Assembly (NCBI GenBank): GCA_944474755.1
Contig: OX104117.1
Coordinates: 82,312,926 to 82,376,925, forward strand
DNA from: Limnoperna fortunei
Lineage: Eukaryota > Mollusca > Bivalvia > Mytilida > Modiolidae
Direction of reading: 5' to 3'
DNA: 64,000 nt
The translations under genes and the position numbers were made by a program. The notes under the pieces are model-generated. The model saw nothing but the letters and a program-made list of their open reading frames with translations. It made no database searches and was not told the DNA's origin. Position 1 is the stretch's first letter. Each line of letters starts with the position of its first letter. Positions 9,623 through 21,016 of the stretch are shown here, piece after piece.

Positions 9623-12026
9623 GTACTAGAATGTAACCACAAGACTCTGAGGTGTACTAGAATGTAACCACAAGACACTGAGATGTACTAGAATGTAACC
9701 ACAAGACACTGAGTTGTACTAGAATGTAACAACAAGACTCTGAGGTGTACTAGAATGTAACCACAAGACACTGAGATGTACCAGAATGTAACCACAAGAC
9801 ACTGAGTTGTACTAGAATGTAACCACAAAGCACTGAGATGTACTAGAATGTAACAACAAGACTCTGAGGTGTACTAGAATGTAACCACAAGACACTGAGA
9901 TGTACCAGAATGTAACCACAAGACACTGAGTTGTACTAGAATGTAACCACAAAGCACTGAGATGTACTAGAATGTAACAACAAGACTCTGAGGTGTACTA
10001 GAATGTAACCACAAGACACTGAGATGTACCAGAATGTAACCACAAGACACTGAGTTGTACTAGAATGTAACCACAAGACACTGAGTTGTACTAGAATGTA
10101 ACCACAAGACACTGAGTTGTACTAGAATGTAACAACAAGACACTGAGGTGTACTAGAATGTAACCACAAGACACTGAGGTGTACTAGAATGTAACCACAG
10201 GACACTGAGGTGTACTAGAATGTAACCACAAGACACTGAGATGTACTAGAATGTAACCACAAGACACTGAGTTGTACTAGAATGTAACAACAAGACACTG
10301 AGTTGTACTAGAATGTATCAACAAGACACTGAGATGTACTAGAATGTAACAACAAGACAGTGAGTTGTACTAGAATGTAACTACAAGACATTGAGTTGTA
10401 CTAGAATGTAACAACAAGACACTGAGTTGTACTAGAATGTAACCACAAGACACTGAGTTGTACTAGAATGTAACAACAAGACACTGAGTTGTACTAGAAT
10501 GTAACCACAAGACACTGAGTTGTACTAGAATGTAACAACAAGACATTGAGTTGTACTAGAATGTAACCACAAGACAGTGAGTTGTACTAGAATGTAACAA
10601 CAAGACACTGAGTTGTACTAGAATGTAACCACAAGACAGTGAGTTGTACTAGAATGTAACAACAAGACACTGAGTTGTACTAGAATGTAACCACAGGACA
10701 CTGAGATGTACTAGAATGTAACAACAAGACACTGAGTTGTACTAGAATGTAACCACAAGACACTGAGTTGTACTAGAATGTAACAACAAGACATTGAGTT
10801 GTACTAGAATGTAACCACAAGACAGTGAGTTGTACTAGAATGTAACAACAAGACATTGAGGTGTACTAGAATGTAACAACAAGACAGTGAGATGTACTAG
10901 AATGTAACCACAAGACACTGAGATGTACTAGAATGTAACCACAGGACACTGAGATGTACTAGAATGTAACCACAGGACACTGAGTTGTACTAGAATGTAA
11001 CCACAAGACATTGAGTTGTACTAGAATGTAACAACAAGACACTGAGTTGTACTAGAATGTAACCACAAGACACTGAGTTGTACTAGAATGTAACCACAAG
11101 ACACTGAGTTGTACTAGAATGTAACAACAAGACACTGAGGTGTACTAGAATGTAACCACAAGACACTGAGGTGTACTAGAATGTAACCACAGGACACTGA
11201 GGTGTACTAGAATGTAACCACAAGACACTGAGATGTACTAGAATGTAACCACAAGACACTGAGTTGTACTAGAATGTAACAACAAGACACTGAGTTGTAC
11301 TAGAATGTAACCACAAGACACTGAGTTGTACTAGAATGTAACAACAAGACACTGAGTTGTACTAGAATGTAACCACAAGACACTGAGTTGTACTAGAATG
11401 TAACCACAAGACACTGAGTTGTACTAGAATGTAACCACAGGACACTGAGATGTACTAGAATGTAACCACAGGACACTGAGATGTACTAGAATGTAACCAC
11501 AGGACACTGAGGTGTACTAGAATGTAACCACAAGACATTGAGGTGTACTACAATGTAACCACAAGACACTGAGTTGTACTAGAATGTAACCACAAGACAC
11601 TGAGTTGTACTAGAATGTAACAACAAGACACTGAGTTGTACTAGAATGTAACCACAGGACACTGAGGTGTACTAGAATGTAACCACAAGACATTGAGGTG
11701 TACTACAATGTAACCACAAGACACTGAGTTGTACTAGAATGTAACCACAGGACACTGAGATGTACTAGAATGTAACAACAAGACACTGAGTTGTACTAGA
11801 ATGTAACCACAAGACACTGAGTTGTACTAGAATGTAACCACAGGACACTGAGATGTACTAGAATGTAACAACAAGACACTGAGTTGTACTAGAATGTAAC
11901 CACAAGACACTGAGTTGTACTAGAATGTAACCACAAGACACTGAGTTGTACTAGAATGTAACCACAGGACACTGAGATGTACTAGAATGTAACCACAGGA
12001 CACTGAGATGTACCAGAATGTAACAA
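9623..12026. repeat. 31-bp minisatellite, about 77 copies
   Basis: The unit reads approximately 'gtactagaatgtaaccacaa' then 'gacactgagtt'. Variable sites are c/a in 'aacMaca', a/g in 'caRgacac' and t/a/g before 'tgtact'. The first copies are organised in a four-unit, 124-bp higher-order repeat (the marker 'aacaacaagactctg' at 9728, 9852 and 9976). A block is also duplicated 992 bases (32 units) apart: the marker 'aaccacaggacactgaggtg' is at about 10193 and 11185. The array lies in intron 1 of gene B. The unit is not a multiple of three and no long frame crosses it. Confidence 0.97.
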
Positions 12027-13008
12027 CTATCTACTTTAAAACTTCAGCTATTGTAACGTCAGTACAGTTCACATTAAACTTAGGAGAATGTAATATATAA
12101 CAGAACTCGTAGTATTTGGGATAAGGTTTAGTTGTGCATTTTAACTATTTCTGAAAACAGTGACGTATTCTAAGGTTAATAAAATAATTGGATGTCTTAC
12201 TCTAAATACACAAGACATACTTATTTTATTACATGGTGGAACATTTTATGCGATGAAATAAATTTATGCAAATAAATGCTTCCTAGTTAAAGGGAGATAT
12301 TTCAGTTTTTGTTTGAAAATATTTTTTTGCATTTGCAGGGGGATAAAACAAAACAGTTGAAGAATGATTAAACTACCTCCTTTGGTTGCAGTAGTGGGAT
12401 TTTATCTTCTTACATATACAAGTAACTATAATATTGTTTGCAATTTTAGTTATTTCAACGTTTTGCCGTAAACACATATTGAAATGTAATGAACAATCTT
12501 ATTTTGGTGGCATTTCCTTTTAGTTAAATTGTAGGAAAGATATAACTATGATTCGAATAGTCTTTACTACGTACTTTTATAAACAGTAGATGACTATTGT
12601 TTGTAATCTAGAACCTTTAAATAAATTCAAATTGAAGTTTTTTGTCAGTCAATTTTTTTGTGTCGAATATATGTGTAAAAAGTAAGCCCAAATTTCCAAG
12701 ATCAACTTTAATCCTGATGACAGTACTAGAATTCTCACACTGCAGACAAATATAAAAATGTATAGACTATGTATCCTACTTATTCTGTTTCCTCTAACGA
12801 ATCCGAGTTCACTTTGTATAATCAAAATAGTCAATTTGGTTATTTATAAAAATAAAATACAAAATATTTATAAAATATAAATCATTTGTAAGAATTTGTA
12901 ATAAAGAACCTTCAAATAATGGCACAAAATGATGTAATAACGAAATAATCTGGATATTTGTTCAGATGACTTTCTATGAGTTTTTAATAGGCTAATATGT
13001 CATACAGA
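12027..13008 (+). other. Gene B intron 1, no gene seen
   Basis: AT-rich intronic sequence between the 31-bp array and the Tc1 relic. The 61-codon minus frame at 12649-12834 has no recognisable features. Confidence 0.4.
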
Positions 13009-13436
13009 TATAGTCACTCAAAAAGAAACGCAACATAAAAAAATGGGAATTTTACTTCATATATTATTTTAACAATTTATCATATAAATAATTGATACAG
13101 AAATGTAAATATATAGGCACACTTTTTGTTCATGAGTTCTTTTAAAAGAAATATAACATTTTATCGCATATTGTCAATAAATCAAGCAAAAATTGTCAGT
13201 ATCTGTTGTGCCCACCATTCGCTTGTAACACAACCCTTGCTTTTCTTGTCACGGATTTAATTAAACGTCGAGTATGAACACGCGGTAACCCTTGCCACTC
13301 ATACTGAAGTGCCTGCTCCAATTGTTGCAGATTTTGCGGCGGTGGCTGTCGTTGGCGCACTCGCCAGTTCATCCCACAGATGTTCATTTGGGTTAAGATC
13401 CGGAGATCGTGATGGCCAACGGATCACATTGACATT

Positions 13437-14214
13437 TTATTAACTTATAGTATATATTTTTCATATGAAGTCATTTCGGATGTTTTCATTCATTTTTTTT
13501 TCAAAATGACGTCAACGTGGTACAGTTAACTGTTTTACTCCTTCCGGAACGACTGTTCCATGACCGAGAACGATGCGCAGTGTCAAGCGCACAGATAGTC
13601 CGAGAATCCTCTGGCGTCAAACGCCTTTTAAACTTTGATTGGACAGACGCTCACATCAAAGTATAAAAAAGCGTTGGACATCAGAGGATTCTCGGTCTAG
13701 CGCACAGACTACCATCTCATTCATGTCATGAATATTTTAATTATAATATGCTCCCAACAACATATGTGTATTGAATGTTTAATGTTGAAATTAAAACACG
13801 AAAAAAAACCAAGACCATAAGGATCCTTGAGATAAAACAACACCTGGTACAAATCACAGTCATACTATTGTTTTATGGTTGCTAGAGGTTATTTGGGGTA
13901 AATTTCTCATGATAGGAATTTATTTGTTCAGATCGAGGATTTGATCAACCAATGGCATCCAAAAGTTTAAACATGGCCAACCAAGATCCTTTAATGCGAT
14001 CACTCTCTCTGTTAAGTCTATAAGTTAATTAAAAAGTTATTTAATGCCTTTTCATTGAGCAGTCTTGAAAACTATTATGCCCTCGGTGCTCAGAAGATGA
14101 TTTAGGAACTGTTGCCTTCAGTCTGCGGCCTCAGAAACAGTTTCTAAATCTTCTCCAGCACCTCGGGATAATAGTTTGACTACTCTATGAACACGCATTA
14201 AATAACTGTATGCT
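13437..14214. mobile_element. Insertion nested in the Tc1 relic
   Basis: Copy 2 runs straight from 'ggatcacattgacatt' to 'ttgctcttgaatctactg', whereas copy 1 carries about 778 bases between these points. The insert includes a hairpin at about 13590-13715 (arms around 'gagaatcctctg' / 'cagaggattctc') and a second one at 14037-14205. Ends and target duplication are not clear, so it may be more than one insertion. Confidence 0.65.
14037..14205. mobile_element. 169-bp foldback (MITE-like)
   Basis: The outer ends are perfect inverted repeats, TTATTTAATGC / GCATTAAATAA. The arms continue imperfectly ('aaactattat', 'cgaggtgctggagaagattt' on the right arm in reverse complement). The loop is about 20 bases around 'cttcagtctgcggcc'. 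No coding capacity. Confidence 0.7.
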
Positions 14215-15240
14215 GTTGCTCTAAAAAATCTACTGTTACACGTGCTGTATGAGGTCGGGATTGTCGTGTTAAAAAATGTCTCTTTGAATGTCAATTACGG
14301 GGAATAATTGCGGCCGTATTATTTCGTCTCTATACCTAACAGCGTTAAGATTGCCATGGATATGTATCAGCTGTGTGTTCTGGCATAAGAGATAGCGGCC
14401 CACATCATAACACAGTTTTGCGCAAAACGTTCATTTCGGCGCCTGTACACTCGTATGCGACCATATCACTTTTCAAGCTGAAAACGTGACTCATCGCTGA
14501 ACCACACTCTTATCCAGTTTTGTAAATTCTATACACGAACGGTAGTACACCATCTTACCCTTGCTCGGCGGTGTTGGCGTCTCAGTGTTGCTCCGAAGTA
14601 AGGTCTTTTTGCCCGCAATCCATGAGAGCGCAACCGATTGCGTACTGTCTGTGGTGATATACGGCGCAGCCCAGGGACGTTTACAACAATAGTCCTGTTC
14701 CGTATATGGAATAATCTAATGTAACGATCCTGCGCCCGAGTTGTAACACGCGGACGCCCTGAAGGTAGTCGGTCTGTCGTAGTACCAAGCTGCTGGTAGC
14801 CTCTCCAAAGGCGTGAAATTGTGCTACGTAAACATTGTACGTTCTGGCAACAGCAATCTGTGATTCTCCGGCCTCGATTCGACCGATAACGATATTCCAG
14901 GTAGCAGCATCTAACCTTCGCATAGCGGCACCTCATCAGAATTTTATTTTACTAATGCAGCCAGGAAGATAAATAGCGGGGTTTTCTACCGATTGTCTGA
15001 GTTAAAAACAAAAAAAACCCCATGATTTGCAAGTGAAAGTCGACCCTGTTTTTAGAAATGCGTAATTCATAGTGTGTTCCAGATTTGACCACAGGCGTTA
15101 ACGGGTGGTGAACTTACATGCGTTCACCTGGAAACCTTATTTAAGGTGTACTTATGATGTTTTATACACATGTAGGTTATTTGTCCGCAAAAAAATGGTT
15201 TGAAAAAAATTATCCGATGTTTCTTTTTTGAGTGAGTATA

Positions 15241-16923
15241 TTTTAATTAATTAACATTTTGAACTTGTGTTTTCTGTGTTCGGGAAATTGTTTGTTGCAA
15301 TCAGCCTGTACGCCATTATTTATTCATATATCGGAATGTAAACATGTTCAAATTTCGTTTCCATACTCAATATTAATTCTATTATTCCACAACTTTTATA
15401 AATTTGCTGCTTCAAGATTAGAAATAATGCAATTACATTAATACAGTTACAATTTTCAAAAATTCAAACTTTGAACCGGTGCATCAGGTATCAGCAAGCA
15501 AGAAATTAAACATAAACCCACGACGTATTTGTTTTGTGGTACGCCTAAGTATTGTGTATTAATCCCATATACTAATCAAAGAACGCCGCTAAAAGGAAAA
15601 AGAATAATAAAACAGATTTCAAGCTTTATAAACATACAATAGTTTCATATCTTGTATTTGACATAAAATGTTTAACTGAACGTTTTTGTCAAGGTTGTTT
15701 TTTTAACTAAACTTTCTTTATGAATGAACATCCTAGTTTTAAGCTTAACAAAAGTCAAACCACAAAAATTTAGTTTATTTGTAGCCGACTCTGTCATTAT
15801 TAGGTAATTTAAATCGAGCAAAAGTCCACCTAGTTTTATTATAAAAACAGTTATGCATGGTAATGTAAACAAACAATGTGAAAATTAGTTTGAGTATTAC
15901 GACCTATTTTTTATCTATGGATTGACTGAATCATACATATTTTGCTCATTTGTGGTATTCAGGGGTGCAGCACCCACCCGTACGAAATCAAAGCGTACAA
16001 AGCTTTTTTTTGCTCCTGGAAACAAGTGTTTTCTGTTAAGTCATAATATTTTGCGTATATAAGGTAATTTTAAAAGGGGTACAAAATGGGGAACTTTTAT
16101 TATTTTGTTAAGATATGGATTTCATTTGTTCACACTTGACTGCATTTTTCAAATGTACCAGATTACATAGTTAAATATATATTTTATATGTCTATAATGA
16201 GTGCACCAAATAATATCGTTGAAATATCCGCTCTAAAAATCACCTGTACAAACAGTTATAATTTTCAAGTTGTTTCAGCCCGGGTGTCGACATGTAAAGA
16301 CAGAAATAAAACAGGCACAACTCTGTCTTTACATACTTGCCGCAGCGGCCCTATTTGTTATGAACTGATTTGTTATGTTGGCCGCATACATATCAAATAA
16401 GAAATACTTGTGTCGTGTCGATTTATTTGAAAGTAAAACTCGTTTAAACTCATTAATATTTTAATGTAATTATAACTTGAATTTAATTTATATCGTGAGT
16501 ACAGAGTTTGTATAAATAAGTAATCTATGCTCATGTTTGAATAGTAAATGTATGATTGGGTTTAACGCAATAGTTGAAAAAATGAGTGTAATGTATACCT
16601 TTTTCTGCTTGACAAATCATCAGTCTTTACAGTAAATTTTTGACAGATTTTAAGCTCATGGGATGCATCCTGCATTCGGAGATCAGATGGAAAACTAGAA
16701 AACCTGTAGGACATCCATTCCAAATATATATTTGAACATTGTCTTGCCATTATGTGAGACTAGAACTTCATATTAAATGTGTAATAAGTAACTAGTCTAC
16801 TTCATATGATAAGAACAATATCTCGTCATTTTCAGACTCAGTTTTCGTTTGATTTGTCTATGGTAGAGTATTTCATAATATTTATAGAGTTCTGAATAAA
16901 CTTGGTAATTATGCAGGTACTTT
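15241..16923 (+). other. Gene B intron 1, no gene seen
   Basis: AT-rich sequence between the Tc1 relic and a palindrome. The short frames here (15259-15441, 15672-15872, 16188-16400, 16562-16750) show no domains and no splice context fitting the gene family. Confidence 0.4.
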
Positions 16924-17090
16924 ATTATAGGATTAAACACTGGGTTTTAGGAAATTATCAATGTGTAAACTCCGGCGACTCACTCACAAACTAAATAAAG
17001 TCCGAAGGACTTTATGTCAAGTTTGTGAGGGAGTTGCCGGAGTTTACACATCGATAATTTCCTAAAACACAGTGTTTAATCCTTATAATT
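16924..17090. repeat. 167-bp near-perfect palindrome
   Basis: The arms start 'attataggattaaacac' and, in reverse complement from the right, 'attataaggattaaacac'. Pairing continues through 'gttttaggaaattatc' and 'gtgtaaactccgg' to a centre at 'gtccgaaggac', leaving almost no loop. It is probably a foldback MITE in intron 1 of gene B. Confidence 0.85.
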
Positions 17091-18083
17091 CTGTGAAATA
17101 ACCGTTGCGATTTTTAAAACAGCAAAAACAGTTACAGAAACCCATCTAGACCTCAAAACGTACCTATGCCGGAAAGCGTAGTGATATGCAAAACATAGTA
17201 CCAAAGAAATCGCGGTTCTGTAGAATACTGATAGTAAAAAACAAAATGAAACACTAAATTGTATTTATATTATATTTTATTTGAAATCTCAATCGATTTA
17301 ATTAGAAATCATTGGGGCAGAGAAAACATTGTCCCCTCTCCATGACGATACGCTAGGAGGACGCCATCTTGTTTACATTGGATACTGAAAGTAGTCCGCT
17401 CAGAGGAAATATCGATTTATAAATTATCTGAGAAGACGCTATTTAAGTGTTTTCATCCAATCAAAGCACTTAATATAAATAAATTACAGCATGAATATAA
17501 TTATTTATCTGTATACTTGGACGAAAGTACATGTAGGCAGTCTGCATATAAAGTAAATCAGAGGAATAACCAAAAGTATTATACTGGTATCCAATTATGA
17601 AATTACCTGGCTATGGCTAAACACTAAACTCATACAGACATCTAACAAAAACTTAAAACATACAACACACCAATAACCTAAAAATAACAATATTAAAGAA
17701 ACAGGTGATATCAGGTGTGAGCATATTCTGCTATATAAACACAAAACCGCCACGATAAATAATAAGTTTAAGAGGATATTTAAAACGTTCTCGAAATCTA
17801 AATAACATTTCTGAAAGTGTGTTGGTCAATTAGTTCTATTTGACAAACTAGTCTTTCAAGAAGGTCTAACAAGGATATACTGGTTTTCCTTGTATTAGTC
17901 CTGTTCTCTTATTTAGTTAGTTGTAGTCTTATATCTTTCGATAGTAGTAGATGTACTACATGAACCAGTGGTTTAAGGGTTGTGGCTTTACATGGTATGC
18001 AGTCATGCTACCGTATGTAATTATAACAGTATTATCCGTATAATTGTTATCACTGAATGCAGTCACCATTGATATATTTACAG
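17091..18083 (+). other. Gene B, end of intron 1
   Basis: Unique AT-rich intronic sequence, ending in the acceptor 'gatatatttacag'. I see no gene or repeat. Confidence 0.4.
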
Positions 18084-18270
18084 ATGGTTGTGGCAGAACT
18101 AACCCTTCACCAGCTCCCCCTGTTGTCAATTCTACTAGCTATGTTAATACAACAATACCAGAAAACCATAGATTAGTCTGCACGGAGAATGAAACGCAAA
18201 CAACTGCATGTTTAAATGAAGGGATCTGTCAAGCTACAATTTTGGATGATTATAGAGTTATTTCTTGTGC
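18084..18270 (+). CDS. Gene B, exon 2 (linker and first four EGF cysteines)
   Basis: The exon (187 bases) enters in phase 1 and leaves in phase 2 at the donor GC|GTAAGT. With exon 1 it encodes residues 26-87 of the assembled protein. First comes a Ser/Thr/Pro/Asn-rich linker with sequons NST, NTT and NET, likely extracellular and glycosylated. Then comes the first part of an EGF-like domain: C58-x9-C68-LNEGI-C74-x12-C87. The LNEGxC block and the exon boundary right after the fourth cysteine match gene C exactly. EGF and neuregulin ligands have the same CxNGGxC core. An extra cysteine at 28 has no obvious partner in this gene. Confidence is high because phase, splice sites and cysteine spacing agree with the independent paralogue. 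Confidence 0.85.
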
Positions 18271-18835
18271 GTAAGTATATATTGTGGAACTTCTTTTGTG
18301 AATTTCACGTGTGTACATTTAACTCGACGCAAACTAATCAATTTTGCAACGTAAGACGGTCCTGAGACTGATCTGTAATGGTAACCATTAACATTTAGTC
18401 CCTTTAACATGATTTGAAGAGGGGAGGGAATTTACAGTTATCTGATTTGCAGAGGGGAGGGGATTTACAGCCATTCGATTCTTGCTCATTCTGATTGTTA
18501 ACATTCTAGCATATTTAATTTCAAGCTCAAATATAAACTGAAAATCTAGTTCGAGTTTAATGTGTCTTAAAATTGTAAGTTATTGCACGTGATAAACATT
18601 TGAGACTTGCCAGTGCATGATCAAGAAACTTACATGGTTATCATTGCTGATTACGTGCTAATTTGTGAAAATTTCATACCAAAATGTTGTTGTATCACCG
18701 ATATAAAATGCCATTAGAGGTTTCGAGCAGCTGAAACGAGCACAGATAACTCTTAGAAATGTAATTATTTGTAGTATTGAAACTGCGAAATTCATATAAA
18801 ATATATACACATTAAAATGGACTGCTTCATATTCA

Positions 18836-18955
18836 CTAGCCAAGGGTTACTATCAGGTCCCCCCTCTCTTGTGAGTGGGAAATGATCGTAATCCTTGGCT
18901 AGCGAAGATGAAGAGAGAGGGGAAATGATCGTAACCCTTGGCTAGCGAAGATGGG
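18836..18955. repeat. Small inverted and direct repeat in intron 2 of gene B
   Basis: 'actagccaagggttac' at 18836 is inverted as 'gtaacccttggctagc' near 18933. 'aaatgatcgtaatccttggc' near 18880 is repeated directly as 'aaatgatcgtaacccttggc'. 'ccccctctctt' and 'agagagagggg' pair as well. It could fold in the pre-mRNA about 30 bases before the next acceptor. Confidence 0.7.
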
Positions 18956-18985
18956 ACAACTTTTGAAATTTTTCATATGTTTTAG

Positions 18986-19047
18986 ATGTCCAAGAAGATA
19001 TGTTGGGAAACGGTGTCAAATGAAAGACGCAACCATTATATTTGACT
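18986..19047 (+). CDS. Gene B, exon 3 (third EGF disulphide loop)
   Basis: A 62-base exon follows 'catatgttttag' and precedes the donor GACT|GTAAGA. It completes the EGF domain: A88, C89-PRRYVGKR-C98, then QMKDATIIFD. The fifth-to-sixth cysteine spacing of eight, with a GxRC-like end (VGKRC), is the hallmark of EGF/neuregulin ligands. Gene C's exon 3 has the same length and phases (2 in, 1 out). The 10-11 residues after C98 form part of a short juxtamembrane stalk, the region where such ligands are usually shed by ADAM proteases; shedding here is inference. Confidence 0.85.
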
Positions 19048-19728
19048 GTAAGAATCTACAGACCGTATCAGTGGTGTTGTTATCATTTCTTTTATTTTTC
19101 AAGATGTACAAGACAAATAACTGAAGAAATGAAGATTTTGATTTATTTGTAATTTGGATGATGTTACAAAGTGTTTTATTTTGCGCAAAGCCACGGATAA
19201 ACAAAACAGGAGGCAATAACATTACAAACAGACGCAACACACACACATTAATAAGTAACACGAACCCACAGGAGGGAAATTGATTAAAAAAACAACGAAA
19301 TAAAATCAATGGTCATTTGTGATTCAGGTTCTAAGTAATGACCTCAATCTTGCCTTTATAAACTCCCGGTCAACAGACACTCTCTACCGAGTAATTACTA
19401 GTCATTGATCATCTTCTTTTTCCATAAAGACTTATTAAGTGTTTTATTTAATTTATTGAAATATATTTTTTTAAATGGTTGTAGACTGCGCGTAACAAAT
19501 ACTGATGAATTATGAGAGAATGACAAACTCCGACCTTTTATTGGAGTTTCCGTTAATAATAGACAAATTATGGCACTTTACATTATGAATTTGTTTTATT
19601 GCATTGTATGATCATTTTATGAAAGGTCTTTGCTGGTTTTCTACTACCGATCTTTTGAAAACTTATAACACTAGGAATGTTTAAGCTACAAGGTAATCAA
19701 ACTCATAATTTCTAATAAATTTGAAACG
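19048..19728 (+). other. Gene B intron 3, unique part
   Basis: AT-rich intron with no exon seen. The 97-codon minus frame at 19016-19309 overlaps exon 3 and is an antisense shadow with no domain. Confidence 0.5.
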
Positions 19729-20700
19729 TACGGAAGCCTTGGAGGGCCATTTTGACTTTTAACTTTTAACTTACTAATACTGACTTTTTTGTTTTGAGTT
19801 TTGACTATTGACTTATGATACAAGCCGACTGGGGACATTTTCACTTTTAACTTTTGACTTTCAACCTTTTGACTATTGACTTTTGCCTTTTGACTTTTGA
19901 CTTCAGACTTTTTACGTAAGCCGTGAAGGGACATTTTTGTCTTTCAAATGTCTTTCAACTTCTTACAATTGACTTTTTACTTTTCAACTTATGACTTTCA
20001 AGGCGGGAAACAATGTTCAAAGACAATCTCACCTTAGTTAGATTTACTAAAACCTTTTAATTATAAAAAAGTGAGCTCACTGACACAAATATCTTCAGGA
20101 AAAGAGCAAATTCGCAACCTCCTTTGTATTTTTGTATGAGTTAATCAATTTTATACAGCAAATTTACTTCTTTATGTTATTGTATACGTCTATTAACCAA
20201 TCGTAATATGAAATTTCAATAATCGCATTTTTTCTGTAACACACTTCATTCTGACTTTTTATTTTGTGTAACGTGCTTGGTGTTAAAAGTCAAAAACTTG
20301 GATTTCTGGAGAAAGAGACAGTTGTTTTTTTACAAAAGTCAATAAATCGCATCGGACAGCGAGACATAGATTTACTATTGATATAATGGAAAATTTTGGG
20401 GTTTGTTTTGTTTGTACAATCTTTCAATTTTTCCAGCCTAAAAAGTCATACATTGAAAAGTCAAAAGTCAAGTGTAAGAAGTTGAAAGACAAAAATGTCC
20501 CTTCAAGGCTTACGTAAAAAGTAAGAAGTCAAAAGTCAAAAGACAAAAGTCGATAGTCAAAAGGTTGAAAGTCATAAGATAAAAGTGAAAATGTCCCCAG
20601 TCGGCTTGTATAACAAGTCAATAGTCAAAACTCAAAACAAAAAAGTCAGAATTAGTAAGTTAAAAGTTAAAAGTCAAAATGGCCCTCCAAGGCTTCCGTA
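19729..20700. mobile_element. 970-bp foldback element built of AAAAGTCA-type repeats
   Basis: The left arm 19729-20010 and right arm 20430-20700 are inverted copies starting 'tacggaagccttggagggcc' and ending in its complement. Both arms consist largely of short TGACTTTT/AAAAGTCA motifs broken by unique blocks ('gccgactggggacatttt', 'cttacgtaagcc'-like). The loop of about 420 bases is unique. Direct GAAAC flanks (19723-19727 and 20701-20705) could be a 5-bp target duplication, with one extra base on the left. It ends 60 bases before the transmembrane exon of gene B. Confidence 0.85.
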
Positions 20701-20760
20701 GAAACTAGACAATTTTTCATTGTTTTTAAATTGTTGTTGGATATATTTTTTATATCTTAG

Positions 20761-20863
20761 TGGGAGATGAAGACAGAGTATTAAAGGCCGGCTTAGCAGG
20801 AGGAATTTTAGCTGTTATGTTATTTCTAACAGTATTGATATTTATAATAATTTGGTGTAGAAG
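20761..20863 (+). CDS. Gene B, exon 4 (transmembrane segment)
   Basis: A 103-base exon lies between 'ttatatcttag' and AGAAG|GTAAGA, phase 1 in and phase 2 out. It encodes the end of the stalk (LGDEDRVLK) and one membrane-spanning helix, about residues 118-140 (AGLAGGILAVMLF, LTVLIFIIIWC), followed by an arginine stop-transfer signal. With the upstream EGF domain this gives a type I topology: EGF outside, basic tail inside. Gene C's equivalent is 106 bases with identical phases. A GG pair in the helix (LAGGIL) may favour packing. Confidence 0.85.
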
Positions 20864-21016
20864 GTAAGAGATTTATCATACAAAATAATTTATATTGTAT
20901 TTATAAACTTCAATGATATTTATCAATATGATATAAAAACTGTTAATGTTCTATGACCAAAGCCGTATTTATTATGATGTCATAGTCACAAGGCAGGAAA
21001 AGATTAACTTGACATG

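Larger units (their letters stand above)
13196..14923 (-). pseudogene. Tc1-like transposase, disrupted (copy 1)
   Basis: Reading from 14923 down, the start MRRLDAATWNIVIGRIEAGE is followed by a frame change into the helix-turn-helix region (ISRLWRGYQQLG, SGRPRVTTRAQDRYI, ISPQTVRNRLRSHGLRAKRP), typical of Tc1 transposases. The frame meets a stop just before the NLQNW...VWFSDESRF block that carries the first catalytic aspartate. The gene is then split by the insertion at 13437-14214. It resumes with the C-terminal signature (RQRQPPPQNLQQLEQALQYE, ...LQANGGHNRY, stop at 13196-13198). In the intact family this is a DDE/D cut-and-paste enzyme acting on the TIRs. This copy cannot encode it because of several frameshifts, stops and the insertion. 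Confidence 0.85.
13009..15240 (-). mobile_element. Tc1-like transposon relic, copy 1, with a nested insertion
   Basis: The terminal inverted repeats are 'tatagtcactcaaaaagaaa' at the left and, in reverse complement, 'tatactcactcaaaaaagaa' at the right, both bounded by TA as expected for Tc1/mariner. The interior is colinear with copy 2 (25649-27128) except for about 780 extra bases at 13437-14214. The transposase lies on the minus strand and is broken. The element sits in intron 1 of gene B. Confidence 0.85.

Noticed and set aside
9623..12026. CRISPR-like regular repeats
   Set aside because: Repeats are directly adjacent with no unique spacers, in a eukaryotic intron. The same holds for the other arrays.
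14681..14936. Two overlapping minus-strand frames as separate genes
   Set aside because: They are two frames of a single frameshifted Tc1 transposase relic.
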